A stretch of DNA of 64,000 bases from Micromonospora tarapacensis (GCF_019697375.1 NZ_JAHCDI010000004.1:4079324-4143323); one strand, 5' to 3'. Counted from the stretch's first letter, positions 1 through 10,687 are shown. A program made the numbers and translations. The notes: generated by a model not told the origin, from the sequence alone.

Positions 1-1
1 G

Positions 2-826
2 GTGCTGTTCTTCCGCGGGCAAACGCTCACCCACGCCCAGCACGTCGCGCTCGGGCAGCGGTTCGGCGAACTCACGCGTCGTTCTCGTACGCAGAGTAAC
101 GCGGCTTTGGACGAGTACCCCCAGATCCTGACGATCTCGCCTCAGATCGATGAGGAGCGTTACGGCCGGGACTACGAGGCTCACTACCGGACGCGGTGGG
201 CAACGACGATCACGGGTTGGCATTCGGACATGACCCATGCCGTCAACCCTCCAGCCGCCTCGATCCTGCGCGCGGAGGTGGCCCCGTCGGTGGGTGGGGA
301 CACTCAGTGGACGAACCTGGTCGCGGCCTACGAAGGGCTTTCAGCGCCGCTGCGCGCCTTCGTCGACTCCCTGCGGGCCGAGCACAGTTTCTTCGCCGGA
401 TACCGAATGGTCGACCACGACCCGATCGATCGGGAAATCATCGACATGATCGACGGCGACCCGCTGGTCGCCGTCCACCCGGTTGTTCGGGTCCATCCGG
501 AAACCCGCGAGCGGGCACTGTTCGTCAATCCCTCGCGTACGGGCAGGATCCTCGGGCTGTCGCCCGCCGAAAGCGGGCACATCCTCGACCTGCTGTTCGC
601 TCAGATCACGAGGCCGGAGTACACGGTCCGCTTCCGCTGGGAGGAGGGTTCGGTGGCGATGTGGGACAACCGGTCGACGGCTCATATCGCGGCAACGGAC
701 CTGAAGCCGGGGACGAGACGAACGCTGCACCGCGTGACGATCGTCGGGGACAAGCCGATCGGCCCCGACGGTTTCGTCTCCGAGTTGGTCAGCGGGAGGC
801 CGTTCGGTACCGAGCCCGGCGCCTAG
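2..826 (+). CDS. TauD/TfdA-family Fe(II)/2-oxoglutarate oxygenase, 5' end cut by window edge
   Basis: This is a non-haem iron, 2-oxoglutarate-dependent oxygenase of the TauD/clavaminate synthase fold, probably a hydroxylase acting on an NRPS-bound or free amino acid. The HxD iron motif is visible in GWHSDMT and the distal histidine in WDNRSTAHIAATD. It aligns along its whole length with the second oxygenase of this cluster (10684-11652) starting near residue 47 of that protein, so about 45 N-terminal residues lie left of the window. It is followed by the DUF6875-like gene and the NRPS on the same strand. The substrate cannot be read from the sequence. Confidence 0.85.
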   Translation: MLFFRGQTLTHAQHVALGQRFGELTRRSRTQSNAALDEYPQILTISPQIDEERYGRDYEAHYRTRWATTITGWHSDMTHAVNPPAASILRAEVAPSVGGDTQWTNLVAAYEGLSAPLRAFVDSLRAEHSFFAGYRMVDHDPIDREIIDMIDGDPLVAVHPVVRVHPETRERALFVNPSRTGRILGLSPAESGHILDLLFAQITRPEYTVRFRWEEGSVAMWDNRSTAHIAATDLKPGTRRTLHRVTIVGDKPIGPDGFVSELVSGRPFGTEPGA

Positions 827-1008
827 ACCTCGTCGAAGCGCCGAAGCAGCAGCAGCCCTGCACACCGGTGATTCTCGCCCCCACGCTCGGCACCCCATCG
901 AGCGATCCCCTGAGTGATCCGCCTCAGTACCCCCGCGGCCACACAAGCCCCGTCCGTGCTCCTCGTCCGTGCCCAGCAGTGCCGCCCAAGCGATCATGGA
1001 GGAAGACG

Positions 1009-1743
1009 ATGGTAAGCCCGCCAACCGGCATGGCGCAGGTGGCCCATGCCGTGGTTGAGCGCTATCCCTTCGAGAACGGGTCACTCACCGACATCAACAA
1101 CGCTTCGGCGCTGTTCCCGCAGTACCCCACGTACCGGTCCTGTCTGCGTTGGCTCGACGAGTTCGTGGCGGCTCCGCATCCCGACATCAAGCGGCCGGGC
1201 GACGTGTGCACGAGGCTCAGATACGCCATGGACCGCGATCTCGTCTGGCTCGTGACGATCCGTACCCAGCGTTCGGACAGGGGCGAGGCCGTGGAAAAGG
1301 GCCTGTACCTGCCGGCGCTGTTCCGCGAGATCTTCAATGAGCAGACGGACTTCCGTTCGGGAGCACTGCTGGCCTTCTTCCCCGACGTTCAGCCGGCCGC
1401 GACGGCCGCCTTCATCGACGGCGGGCACCAGGTGTTGCGGATGGAGTTCGTGAGGCGAGGTCTCATGCTCGGCGAGTTCCATCCGTCCAGCACCGTCGCC
1501 AGCGTCCGTAACCCCAACTTCCAGGTCATGCGAGCGCCTGCACCGATGTACGCCGTCAGGGCGATGACCCCACATGACCTGATGTTCCTCGATCGGCCGG
1601 AGACGCCACCGGCCGAGCGGGTCCAGTACCTGCGGCACTTCCTGGAGCACCTCGGAGGACAGGTCAACCCCACGCTCCACGCTCGGGTCACCCGCAGCAT
1701 CGCCGATGCCGAGACCAGCGCGACCGGGAGGATCCCATGCTGA
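1009..1743 (+). CDS. DUF6875-like protein of NRPS clusters, function unknown
   Basis: A 244-residue soluble protein with no signal peptide or membrane segment. I assign it tentatively, from memory of similar cluster proteins, to the DUF6875 group, for which I know no reaction. The start is fixed by a strong ribosome site (GGAGGAAG) seven bases upstream of ATG 1009; the reading frame is open further upstream but without plausible coding. Its last codons overlap the NRPS start (ATGCTGA), so the two are translationally coupled, which argues for a role in handling the NRPS substrate or product. Confidence 0.65.
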   Translation: MVSPPTGMAQVAHAVVERYPFENGSLTDINNASALFPQYPTYRSCLRWLDEFVAAPHPDIKRPGDVCTRLRYAMDRDLVWLVTIRTQRSDRGEAVEKGLYLPALFREIFNEQTDFRSGALLAFFPDVQPAATAAFIDGGHQVLRMEFVRRGLMLGEFHPSSTVASVRNPNFQVMRAPAPMYAVRAMTPHDLMFLDRPETPPAERVQYLRHFLEHLGGQVNPTLHARVTRSIADAETSATGRIPC

Positions 1744-4700
1744 TCGACCTGGGTGGGCACCTCGGCAGCGCGTGGCGGGCGATAGCGGTGTCTCACGCGG
1801 ATCGTCCGGCGCTGCGGTACAAGGGGCGGACGACCACATACTCCGAGGTTGACGAGGCATCACGAGCGGTGGCCGCAGCACTGGTGACGCCGCTCGGCGA
1901 GACGACCGGGCCGATGCCGCTGGTCGCCGTGGTGCTGGAGGCGTCGGTCGAGTTCGTCTGCACGGTGCTCGGCGTGGTGCGGTCCGGCGCCGTCTACCTG
2001 CCGCTCGACGTCGACATGCCCGACGACTACCTGCTCGATGTGCTGCGGCAGGCTCAGCCGGCGGTGGTGGTAACCACGCCGGACCGCGCCGCGCCTCTCG
2101 GCACCTGCGGTGCATTGGTCGTCACCTACGACGCCCTGGCTTCCACGGACAGGTCCGAACCCGCCGACGCCTCGCCGAGTGCGGATGATCCCGCGTATGT
2201 GATCTACACCTCCGGCTCGACCGGACGGTCGAAGGGCGTCGTGGTCAGCCACCGTGCGCTGCTGAACTCGACCGGGGCACGGACGCTGGCCTACGGGATC
2301 CCGGAGCGGGTGCCGCTGGTGCACTCCGTAGCGTTCGACCTGGCGTCCGGGGTGCTGTGGTGGACGCTGCTGTCGGGGGGCACGCTGGTGGTCGCCGACT
2401 CGCGGCTGCGCGACGTCGGCGCCACGCTGGCCTTGGTACACGGCGACCACATCACGCATCTGGTCTACGCGGCGTCGCTGTATGCCCCGTTCTTGCAGCG
2501 CGCCGCCACTGCTCCGCCGACCGGGCTGGTGGCGGTGATGATCGGCAGCGAGCGGTGGAGTGAGGTTCTGATCGACCGGCATGCCGAGTTGCTGCCTTCC
2601 ACGTCCTTGTACAACGAGTACGGGCCGACCGAGGCGTGCGTGTGGTCGAGCTACGCGCATGTGTACGACGGGCAGACCGGCCGGCGTGCGCCGTTGACGC
2701 TCGGTCGGCCGATCATCAACACCGGCTACCTCGTGCTGGACGACGCCGGCAATCCGGTCCGCTCGGGCGGTCGGGGCGAGTTGTGCATCACCGGCTCGAA
2801 CCTCGCCCTGGGCTACCTGCATCAGCCCGAGTTGACCGCGCAGCGGTTCGTTCAGATCGACGGGCAGCGGGCCTACCGAACCGGTGACCTGGTCGAGGTG
2901 ACCGACAGCGGTGAGTGCGTGTTCCTGGGCCGCATCGACCGGCAGGTCAAGGTGGGTGGTAACCGCGTCGAGGCCGGGCACGTGGAAACGGTCTTGATGT
3001 CCCATCCCGGGGTTGTCCAGGCGTACGTGCGCGCCGCCACGGTTGGACGCGGAGTCGTCCTCGTGGCGTACCTGGTCGCCGAGCCGGGCGGCGGCGACCG
3101 CGAGGGGTGGGACACCGCCGGCCTGGACGCCTACCTGAGTGAGCGGCTGCCTGCCTACATGAAGCCGTCGGCGTACGTGGTCGTGGACGAGTTGCCGCGC
3201 ACACCGTCCGGGAAGGTCGATGAGTCGCGCCTGCCGGAGCCGGCCGCGCCGGCCGGTGACTCGGTGGCTGAGGTGGCGAGCCCGTTGGAGGAGTCACTGG
3301 CCGTCGAGGTGGCCGACATCCTGGGCCGCTCCGCGGTCGGCGTGGTGACGCCGTTGACGCAGGTAGGTGCGAACTCGCTGGCGTTCGTCCAGATCGCGGC
3401 GGGGATCTCCAGTCGGTATGGCGTCGAGGTGCCGATCAGCGCGCTGTTCGAGGACCCCACAGTTCGGGCGATCGCGGCCCATATCCAGGTCGCGGTCCCC
3501 GGGAGTCGGCCACCGCTGGTCGCCGCGCCGCAATGCCACGGTCCGGCGCCCTTGAGCGCCCAGCAACAGCAGATCTGGGTGTTACACCAGTTCGCCCCGC
3601 GCAGCTTGGCCTACAACGCGCAGTGCTCGCTGAGGTTGACCGGCCCGTTGGACGTGCCGGCGCTGGAGGCGGCTCTGTCGTACATCGTGGCGCGGCACGA
3701 AATCCTGCGCACGACCTTCCACGACGGCCCGGACGGGCCGGTCCAGGTGATCCACGAGCCGTGGCCGGTCCGCGTCGATGTCGTCGACCTGGCCCACGTC
3801 GGTGAGGCGCTGGGCGCCGCGGCTATGGCTGCTGAGGTGGATCGGCAGATCCAGCGCCGGTTCGATGTCGGGACACTGCCGCTGGTGCGGTGGCACCTGT
3901 ACCGGTTGTCGCCGACGTCGTTCAGCCTGTTGCAGGTCGAGCATCACTTCGTGCACGACGGCTGGTCGGCGGTGCTGTGGCTGCGGGAGATCCGGGACGT
4001 CTACCGCGCCGCTGTCGAGGGCAGGCAGCCCGACCTTGCGTCGCTGCCGGTGCAGTACCGGGACTACGCCCGCTGGTACCAGGAGTGGACCACGACGGAG
4101 GACTTCGCGGAGCAGGGCCGGTTCTGGCAGCGCACGCTCGACGGCTGCTCGCCTCAAGGCATGACGTTCCAACCGGCCCATCCCCGACCACAGCGGCGAA
4201 CCTTCCGCGGCGGCTGCCTGCGTGCCGAGATACCCGTAGCGACTGTCGCCGGCGTGGATGCCCTCTGCGCGCGGAATCGGGTTAGCCGGTTCGCGGTGTT
4301 CTTGACCGCATTCGCGTCCCTCGTGTGGCGGCACACCGGCGAGGACGACATGGTGATCGGCTCGGCGCTGTCCAACCGGCGCCTGCCGAACACGGCACCG
4401 ATGATGGGCATGTTCGTCAACGCGCTGCCACTGCGCCTGTCCATCGCCGGGGACCGGACCGTGTCGCAGGTGGTCGCGGACACGATGCAGACGATCTTGC
4501 AGGCGCAAGACCACCAGGAGTTCCCGCTGGTCGAGATCGTCCGGCGGCTGGGGCTGCCGCGGGATGCATCCCGCAATCCGCTGTTCTCGCTGATGTTCGC
4601 CTTCCACGACAGCCCCCGACCCCGGTTCGAGGTCGGCGACCTGCGCGGTGAACTCGTCATCGAGCACAACGGGTCGGCAAAGAATGATCTCAACGTCGTG

Positions 4701-7700
4701 TGTGTGCCGCATCCGCCCGAGGCCGGGTCCGGCCTGTCGCACGACGGGGTGCAGGTGCTGTGGGAGTACGACGAGGAGCTGTTCGATCGGGCCACCGCGC
4801 AGGCCCTGCTGACGAACTTCAGCCACGTTCTCGACGTGTTGATCGAGGGCTGGGACGAACGCGTTGACGCGCTGGACCTGCTCGGCCGCGATCAGGCCGC
4901 CACCATTCTGCGGGCCGGGACAGGCCCGCAGGTCGCGGTCGCGCACCCCACGCTGCACGGCGGCGCCGACGCGAGCATCGCCCAGCGACCCGACGCGACG
5001 GCCGTGGTGCAGGGCGACCGGCAGGTCACATACCAGGACCTCGACCAGCTCTCCGCGCACCTGGAGCAACAGCTCGCCCAGCATGGGGTGGGCGCGGGGG
5101 CGATCGTGGCGATCGCCGTACCGAGGTCGCCGGAGCTGGTCGCCTCGTGCCTGGCCGTCCTGCGCCGAGGCGGGGTGTACCTGTGCCTTGACGATCAACA
5201 GCCGCCCGCCCGCGTGGACCTGCTCGTCGCCGACGCCCAACCCGTCGCGCTGGTCTGCACGGCGGCCACGGCCGCCGATCTGCGGCGGCTCGACGTGCCT
5301 CTCATCGTGGCTGACCGGCCGGACGCCGAACACGTAGCGGCACCCGTCCGGCCGCAGGTCGAGCCCGTCTCGGCGGCGTACCTCGTCTACACCTCCGGCT
5401 CGACCGGCACCCCGAAAGCGGTCCTGGCCACCCACAGCAACGCCGCCGCCGCGATCCAGGCCCGCACGGCGCTCGTCGGCGCCCAGGCGCCGCGCACCCT
5501 GGTCACCCTGCCACCGATCTTCGACGTGGCCACCTCGGTAATCTTCTGGACCCTCACGCTCGGCGGCACGGTGGTGTTCCCGCCGGCCGAGGACGAAACC
5601 CGCGACCCCGACGCGCTACGGCACCTGGTCGAGCAGCACGCGGTCACCCACCTCAACGTGGTGCCCTCGTTCTACCAGCACCTCGTCGGCGGCCCCGACG
5701 GGTGGGGGAGGTCGCTGCGTCTCGTCGCGGTCGGCGGCGAGCCCTGCCCGCTGGACCTGGTAATCGGGCACGCCACCCACCTGCCACACGCGGTCCTGCT
5801 CAACGAGTACGGACCCACCGAAACCACCGTCTTCAGCTCTGCGGCGCGTCTGTATGACCCGCAGACGCAGTCGACCGTCAGCCGGGTCAGCGTCGGGCGC
5901 CCGGTCGCGAACGCGAGCCTGTTCGTGCTCGACCCGCAGCGCAGGCTCGCACCCATCGGCGCCGCTGGCGAGCTGCACATCGGCGGCGCTGGGGTGGCCG
6001 CCGGTTACCACCAGCGTCCCGGCCTGACGCTGGATCGGTTCGTGATCGCCGAGGGCTGGCCGCTCGCCGGGACGCGGCTGTACCGCACCGGGGACCGGGC
6101 CCGGCTGAACCAGCGCGGCGAGTTCGAGATCCTTGGTCGCCTGGACGAGCAGGTCAAGCTCCGCGGCTATCGCATCGAACTCGGGGAGGTACGCCGCTGC
6201 CTCACCCGACACCCTCAGGTCGACGACGTGTTCGTCCTCCTCCAGCAGCCCGGCGACGGGCCCGGCCGGCTGCTGGCCTACGTCGCCTCCGACCAGCCGG
6301 CCGACCACCTGGTGACACAGCTGCGTGGCTGGGTCACCGACCGGCTGCCGAGCTACATGGTGCCCGCCTCCTACACCGTGCTGCCCGCGCTTCCGCGTAC
6401 CTCGACCGGCAAGATCGATCCGAGCCGGCTTCCCGCACCCCGCGAGCACGCCGAGTCGGCACCTCCCGGGCGGACAGCCACCGAACGGGAATCCCGGCTG
6501 ATCACCCTCGTGCGCGACGTGCTCGGCACCTCGGCGAGCCCCGGCGACGACTTCTTCGCCCTCGGCGGCGACTCACTTCAGGCCATCCGTCTGGCCAACC
6601 GGGCCCGCACGCACGGCATGCACCTCACCGCGGCTCAGGTGCTCCAGGCCCGCACCGTCGAAGCCATGGCAGCGCTGATGGTCGACACGACGACGGGCGC
6701 GACGGCGGTACGCCGACCGCCGGGAACGGTGATCGGCCTCACCCCGATCCAAGGCTGGTTCTTCGCCCAGCGGTTCGCCAACCCGCACCACTTCAACCAG
6801 GCCAGGCTGTTTCAGATCGCTCCGGACACCCCACAGCCGACGCTGCTGGAGGCTCTGGTCTGGACCATCGCACGCCACGACGCCTTCCGCACCCGGTTCC
6901 GCCGCGACGGACACACCTGGCTGGCGTTCCTCGAAGACAACCCGGTACGGATCGAACAGCGGGTGCTGTCCGGTCCCGCCGAACAAGTCCTCCCGCAGGA
7001 ACTCAACGAGCTGCAACGGTCCCTCAACATCGAGGACGGTCCGCTGTTCCGGATCGTGGTGTTCAGCAGGCCGGGCAGCCCGCAGCGATGGTTGTACCTG
7101 GTCGCACACCACCTGATCATCGACGCGGTGTCCTGGAACATCCTCGGCGAGGACATCGAATCGGCGTGCCGGCGGCTGGCCCTCGGCGAACCGCTGCCCG
7201 ACCAGCCCGCACCGGGTCTCCCCGAGTTGTCCCCGCCGAGTGCGCCCAGCGATACGGAACTCGGCTACTGGCGGGGCCTGCTCGACCAGCCCAAGCCCAC
7301 CTTCGGGATCGGTCGGCTCGCCAAGCCCGCACCGGTAGGACATCTGCGGCACACCGCCCGGAAGCTGACCCCGCACGCGACCCGTCACCTCCTCCACGAC
7401 GTGCCGCGCCTGTACTCCTCTACCACCGAGTCGATCCTGCTCGCCGCGCTCGCCCAAGCGCTCGCGCCGCTATCAGATCGGCCAGGTCTGTACACCTTCG
7501 TCGAAGGGCACGGTCGAGACGGCGATCCCCCGGCCGATGGCGTCGTCGGCTGGCTCACCAACCTGTACCCGATCCTGCTGTCGCCGCCGCAGGGCGACCG
7601 CCTGCTCGACTGGGCCGCCGCGTTCGGCCAACAGTTGGCGCAGGTGCCCGTGGGCGGGGCCACGTTCGGGCGGGCCCGCTACCTCGAACCCGACAGCTCC

Positions 7701-8771
7701 TTGGGCACGCTGGTCAGCAAGCTCGACCTGCCGAAAGTCACCGTCAACTACCTCGGGCAGACGGCAACCGTCGACGGGCGCGCCGTGCTGCGTTCCTCCC
7801 CCCTCGATACGAGCCAGGCCATCAGTCCGAGCAACGTCCTGCCCACGCCGCTGCACGTCACCTTCACGGTCGATCGAGGAACGCTTCAGGCACGGTTCAG
7901 CTACGACGAGGGCGTGTGGGCCGACGCCATCGAATCCGTCGCCGACCGCTTCGTCGCCTCCCTCGAACACACCGCCCGAGCCGTACCGCTGACCGACCGG
8001 TGGCACGAGGCCACCGCCGACCCGCACTGGCTGGTACACCCCGTCGGCGGCGCCGTCGACTGGTACGCCCCGCTTGCCCGCGCGCTGGCGCCGAAGCAGA
8101 GCTGCTACGGCCTGCCGTATGACCGCGACGACAACGCCCCCGACATCCCCATGCTGGCGGCGGCATACCTCGACCGGATCCGCTCGGTGCAACCAGCCGG
8201 CCCATACCGGCTGACCGGATGGTCGTTCGGAGCCGTGATCGCCTACGAGATCGCCCGCCGACTGGAGCAGGATGGCCAGAGCACACGGCTGACGCTGTTG
8301 GACCCCGTCGTGCCGTTCGACCGCGCCGGCGACCCCGCCGCGCTGGTGGCGCAGGTGAGCACACTCGCCCCTCACCTCGACCACGCGACCCTGGTGACCG
8401 CCGTCGACACGACCAGGAATCTGCCGCCGCTGGCACGGGCTCAGGTGCTGGCCGAACAGCTCGGCCTGACCGGTCCGGAGCCGGAGCACGCGCTCGCCCA
8501 ACAGCGGCTGGACATCATCGTGCGCAACCACGCCGCGCTGACCGCCTGGCAGCCGGAGGGATCAGTGCAGAACCTCCTGTTGATCCTGTCCGCCGAGACA
8601 GCTGCCCGCCAGATGGAGGACCTCGCCGGCTGGCAGAACCTGGCCAGGACGTGCGTCGGCGTCGAAGTCGTGCCCGGTGACCACCAGACGATGCTCACCG
8701 GCCCCGGACTCAAGGAAATCGAGGAGCACCTGCGCGCTCCGTTGCAGGATCCGCACGGCGAGGGGCGGTAG
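1737..8771 (+). CDS. Dimodular non-ribosomal peptide synthetase A-T-C-A-T-E-TE
   Basis: Activates and joins two amino acids, epimerises the second and releases the product. Domains by approximate residue: A1 1-500 (YTSGSTGRSKG near 158, NEYGPTE near 292, YRTGD near 380, catalytic Lys in TPSGKVD near 490); T1 around 546 with GANSL in place of GGxSL; C 600-1040 (HHFVHDG near 737); A2 1070-1570 (YTSGSTGTPKA, NEYGPTE, YRTGD, STGKID); T2 with GGDSL near 1610; epimerisation domain 1667-2080 (HHLIIDAVSW, EGHGRD, NYLGQ); thioesterase from 2095 with GWSFG (Ser2163), an Asp near 2188 and GDHQT His near 2315. No starter C domain, so A1 initiates. My manual alignment of specificity residues gives about DLGVVIEVW-K for A1 and DVSNVVEVF-K for A2; neither matches a code I can name. 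Confidence 0.95.
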   Translation: MLIDLGGHLGSAWRAIAVSHADRPALRYKGRTTTYSEVDEASRAVAAALVTPLGETTGPMPLVAVVLEASVEFVCTVLGVVRSGAVYLPLDVDMPDDYLLDVLRQAQPAVVVTTPDRAAPLGTCGALVVTYDALASTDRSEPADASPSADDPAYVIYTSGSTGRSKGVVVSHRALLNSTGARTLAYGIPERVPLVHSVAFDLASGVLWWTLLSGGTLVVADSRLRDVGATLALVHGDHITHLVYAASLYAPFLQRAATAPPTGLVAVMIGSERWSEVLIDRHAELLPSTSLYNEYGPTEACVWSSYAHVYDGQTGRRAPLTLGRPIINTGYLVLDDAGNPVRSGGRGELCITGSNLALGYLHQPELTAQRFVQIDGQRAYRTGDLVEVTDSGECVFLGRIDRQVKVGGNRVEAGHVETVLMSHPGVVQAYVRAATVGRGVVLVAYLVAEPGGGDREGWDTAGLDAYLSERLPAYMKPSAYVVVDELPRTPSGKVDESRLPEPAAPAGDSVAEVASPLEESLAVEVADILGRSAVGVVTPLTQVGANSLAFVQIAAGISSRYGVEVPISALFEDPTVRAIAAHIQVAVPGSRPPLVAAPQCHGPAPLSAQQQQIWVLHQFAPRSLAYNAQCSLRLTGPLDVPALEAALSYIVARHEILRTTFHDGPDGPVQVIHEPWPVRVDVVDLAHVGEALGAAAMAAEVDRQIQRRFDVGTLPLVRWHLYRLSPTSFSLLQVEHHFVHDGWSAVLWLREIRDVYRAAVEGRQPDLASLPVQYRDYARWYQEWTTTEDFAEQGRFWQRTLDGCSPQGMTFQPAHPRPQRRTFRGGCLRAEIPVATVAGVDALCARNRVSRFAVFLTAFASLVWRHTGEDDMVIGSALSNRRLPNTAPMMGMFVNALPLRLSIAGDRTVSQVVADTMQTILQAQDHQEFPLVEIVRRLGLPRDASRNPLFSLMFAFHDSPRPRFEVGDLRGELVIEHNGSAKNDLNVVCVPHPPEAGSGLSHDGVQVLWEYDEELFDRATAQALLTNFSHVLDVLIEGWDERVDALDLLGRDQAATILRAGTGPQVAVAHPTLHGGADASIAQRPDATAVVQGDRQVTYQDLDQLSAHLEQQLAQHGVGAGAIVAIAVPRSPELVASCLAVLRRGGVYLCLDDQQPPARVDLLVADAQPVALVCTAATAADLRRLDVPLIVADRPDAEHVAAPVRPQVEPVSAAYLVYTSGSTGTPKAVLATHSNAAAAIQARTALVGAQAPRTLVTLPPIFDVATSVIFWTLTLGGTVVFPPAEDETRDPDALRHLVEQHAVTHLNVVPSFYQHLVGGPDGWGRSLRLVAVGGEPCPLDLVIGHATHLPHAVLLNEYGPTETTVFSSAARLYDPQTQSTVSRVSVGRPVANASLFVLDPQRRLAPIGAAGELHIGGAGVAAGYHQRPGLTLDRFVIAEGWPLAGTRLYRTGDRARLNQRGEFEILGRLDEQVKLRGYRIELGEVRRCLTRHPQVDDVFVLLQQPGDGPGRLLAYVASDQPADHLVTQLRGWVTDRLPSYMVPASYTVLPALPRTSTGKIDPSRLPAPREHAESAPPGRTATERESRLITLVRDVLGTSASPGDDFFALGGDSLQAIRLANRARTHGMHLTAAQVLQARTVEAMAALMVDTTTGATAVRRPPGTVIGLTPIQGWFFAQRFANPHHFNQARLFQIAPDTPQPTLLEALVWTIARHDAFRTRFRRDGHTWLAFLEDNPVRIEQRVLSGPAEQVLPQELNELQRSLNIEDGPLFRIVVFSRPGSPQRWLYLVAHHLIIDAVSWNILGEDIESACRRLALGEPLPDQPAPGLPELSPPSAPSDTELGYWRGLLDQPKPTFGIGRLAKPAPVGHLRHTARKLTPHATRHLLHDVPRLYSSTTESILLAALAQALAPLSDRPGLYTFVEGHGRDGDPPADGVVGWLTNLYPILLSPPQGDRLLDWAAAFGQQLAQVPVGGATFGRARYLEPDSSLGTLVSKLDLPKVTVNYLGQTATVDGRAVLRSSPLDTSQAISPSNVLPTPLHVTFTVDRGTLQARFSYDEGVWADAIESVADRFVASLEHTARAVPLTDRWHEATADPHWLVHPVGGAVDWYAPLARALAPKQSCYGLPYDRDDNAPDIPMLAAAYLDRIRSVQPAGPYRLTGWSFGAVIAYEIARRLEQDGQSTRLTLLDPVVPFDRAGDPAALVAQVSTLAPHLDHATLVTAVDTTRNLPPLARAQVLAEQLGLTGPEPEHALAQQRLDIIVRNHAALTAWQPEGSVQNLLLILSAETAARQMEDLAGWQNLARTCVGVEVVPGDHQTMLTGPGLKEIEEHLRAPLQDPHGEGR

Positions 8772-8773
8772 GC

Positions 8774-10687
8774 GTGTGCGGCATCGCGGGAGTCCTTCGG
8801 TTCGCCTCAGGCGGCAGCAGCGTGCCCGGCGTGGACGAGATTCGGGCGGTCACCGCCGCGCTGGCCCACCGCGGCCCGGACGGCGGAAATATCTGGCACC
8901 GACGCGAGATCACGCTCGGACACCGGCGGCTGAGCATCCTCGACCTCACCGAGGACGGCACGCAGCCGATGACCCGCGACCACCTGACGCTCGTCTACAA
9001 CGGGGAGCTGTACAACTTCACCGACCTGCGCAGCCACCTACAACGCCGCCACCGCTTCCAGTCCGGCACCGACACCGAAGTCGTCCTACGCGCGTGGCAG
9101 CAGTGGGGACCTGCCGCCCTCGACCGGTTCGACGGCATGTTCGCCTTCGCCCTCTGGGACGACCGCGCCCGGCAGCTGCACCTCGTGCGGGACCGGCTCG
9201 GTGTTAAGCCGCTGTACTACCACCGCGGCAACGGGTTCCTCGTCTTCGCCTCCGAAGTCGAAGCCCTCCTACGTTGCCCCCAGGTACCACGCCGACCGGA
9301 CCTGGACGCCTTCCACTCGCAGCTACTGTGCTCGTCCACGCTCCAGGTCGACCGGCAACTCACCCTCATCGACCAGGTACACGCCCTACCGCCCGCCACC
9401 CACCTCACCCTCGACCACGAGGAATCCGAAACCACCCACACGTACTGGCAGCTCCCCACCCAGACCACCGAACAACGTCCGGCCGACGCCCCGGCGGCAT
9501 CCACTGAACTGGGCACCCTGTTCCAGCGCAGTGTGACCAGCATGCTCGTGGCGGACGTCCCGGTCGCCGCCTTCCTCAGCGGCGGCCTGGACTCCAGCGC
9601 CATCACCGCCACAGCCGCGGCCACCGGCCCGCTCACCGCCATCACCCTCACCCACACCACCGCGGGGTGCCGGCGGGCCCGTGACGCCGCCGACGCCGAC
9701 CTGCGCTTCAGCAAGCTGCTCGCCGCGCACACCGGCCAGATCACCCACCGCATCGCCGCCCGCCCGAGCACGGTCACACTCGACGACGTCGATACGGTCT
9801 GCGACCTCGCGGCGATCGGCGACGATGTCCGGCACGTCAGCATCGCGCACAACTACCGGACCGTCCGAAACCTCGGACTCAAGGTCGTACTCAACGGACA
9901 AGGCGCCGACGAAACCATGGCCGGCTACGTCAGCCTGCCCACCTTCGTCAACCACATCCTCGACCTACGCCAGCCGTCCACCGCCACCATCAACTCACTG
10001 CCCGGCTCCCGGCAGACCATCGGACTCACCCCCGAAGTCCTCGCCCACCGCGCACGGATGCACGAGCGCGTCCTCGACTTCCACGCCGGACTACCCGGCA
10101 CCCCGCTGGAACGCGCTCATCGGCTGCTCATGCACACCCAACTCAACCGGGTCGTGCAGTTCGAGGACCACCTCAGCATGCGCTCCGGGGTGGAAACCCG
10201 GGTGCCGTTCCTCGACCACCACCTCGTCGAGTGGTGCTTCACGCTGCCCTTCGAACACCACGTCGACCGCCACACCCGGCAAGGCAAAGCGATCCTGCGC
10301 GCCGCGCTCGCCGGGATGCTCCCGGCCGCGCTGCTGGCACGGCCGAAGCAGGTCTTCCCCCACCCTGAACCGACCACGCTGCATCGGAGTCTCGCCGCGC
10401 TCGTTCGCCTCCACGCCGCCGAGCTGCACGCCGACCCGCTCGTCAACCACCTCTTCACCCTGCCGCCCGGCAACAGACTGTCCGCCCTCCCGACCAAGAC
10501 GCTCTGGCTGCTACTGACCACCTGGAGATGGCACCACAAACTCCAACGCCCCCACCCCCACCCCGACCCCGCCAGCCAGCAGCCGACGACGACGAGCGAA
10601 GCTACCGACCCCGACCTCACCTCCCACGGCACATCAGCCCGCCGCGTACCCGCACCCAGGGGCGCCGATGAAAGGACCCAACGGTGA
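8774..10687 (+). CDS. asnB: Asparagine synthase (glutamine-hydrolysing) type amidotransferase
   Basis: A 637-residue AsnB-type enzyme that uses ATP and glutamine nitrogen to amidate a carboxylate. It starts MCGIAG with the glutaminase nucleophile at Cys2, has the class II glutaminase core (RRLSILDL, YNGELYN) and, in the second half, the PP-loop SGGLDSS at 269-275. Both catalytic halves look intact, unlike beta-lactam synthetases, where the glutaminase Cys is lost. It begins two bases after the NRPS stop (GTG start) and overlaps the next gene by GTGA. It may supply Asn or an Asn analogue to the NRPS, or amidate the peptide. A housekeeping role is unlikely given the position. Confidence 0.9.
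   Translation: MCGIAGVLRFASGGSSVPGVDEIRAVTAALAHRGPDGGNIWHRREITLGHRRLSILDLTEDGTQPMTRDHLTLVYNGELYNFTDLRSHLQRRHRFQSGTDTEVVLRAWQQWGPAALDRFDGMFAFALWDDRARQLHLVRDRLGVKPLYYHRGNGFLVFASEVEALLRCPQVPRRPDLDAFHSQLLCSSTLQVDRQLTLIDQVHALPPATHLTLDHEESETTHTYWQLPTQTTEQRPADAPAASTELGTLFQRSVTSMLVADVPVAAFLSGGLDSSAITATAAATGPLTAITLTHTTAGCRRARDAADADLRFSKLLAAHTGQITHRIAARPSTVTLDDVDTVCDLAAIGDDVRHVSIAHNYRTVRNLGLKVVLNGQGADETMAGYVSLPTFVNHILDLRQPSTATINSLPGSRQTIGLTPEVLAHRARMHERVLDFHAGLPGTPLERAHRLLMHTQLNRVVQFEDHLSMRSGVETRVPFLDHHLVEWCFTLPFEHHVDRHTRQGKAILRAALAGMLPAALLARPKQVFPHPEPTTLHRSLAALVRLHAAELHADPLVNHLFTLPPGNRLSALPTKTLWLLLTTWRWHHKLQRPHPHPDPASQQPTTTSEATDPDLTSHGTSARRVPAPRGADERTQR

Noticed and set aside
8774..10687. Beta-lactam synthetase
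   Set aside because: The glutaminase Cys2 and its motifs are intact, which argues for an amidotransferase rather than a beta-lactam synthetase that has lost it.
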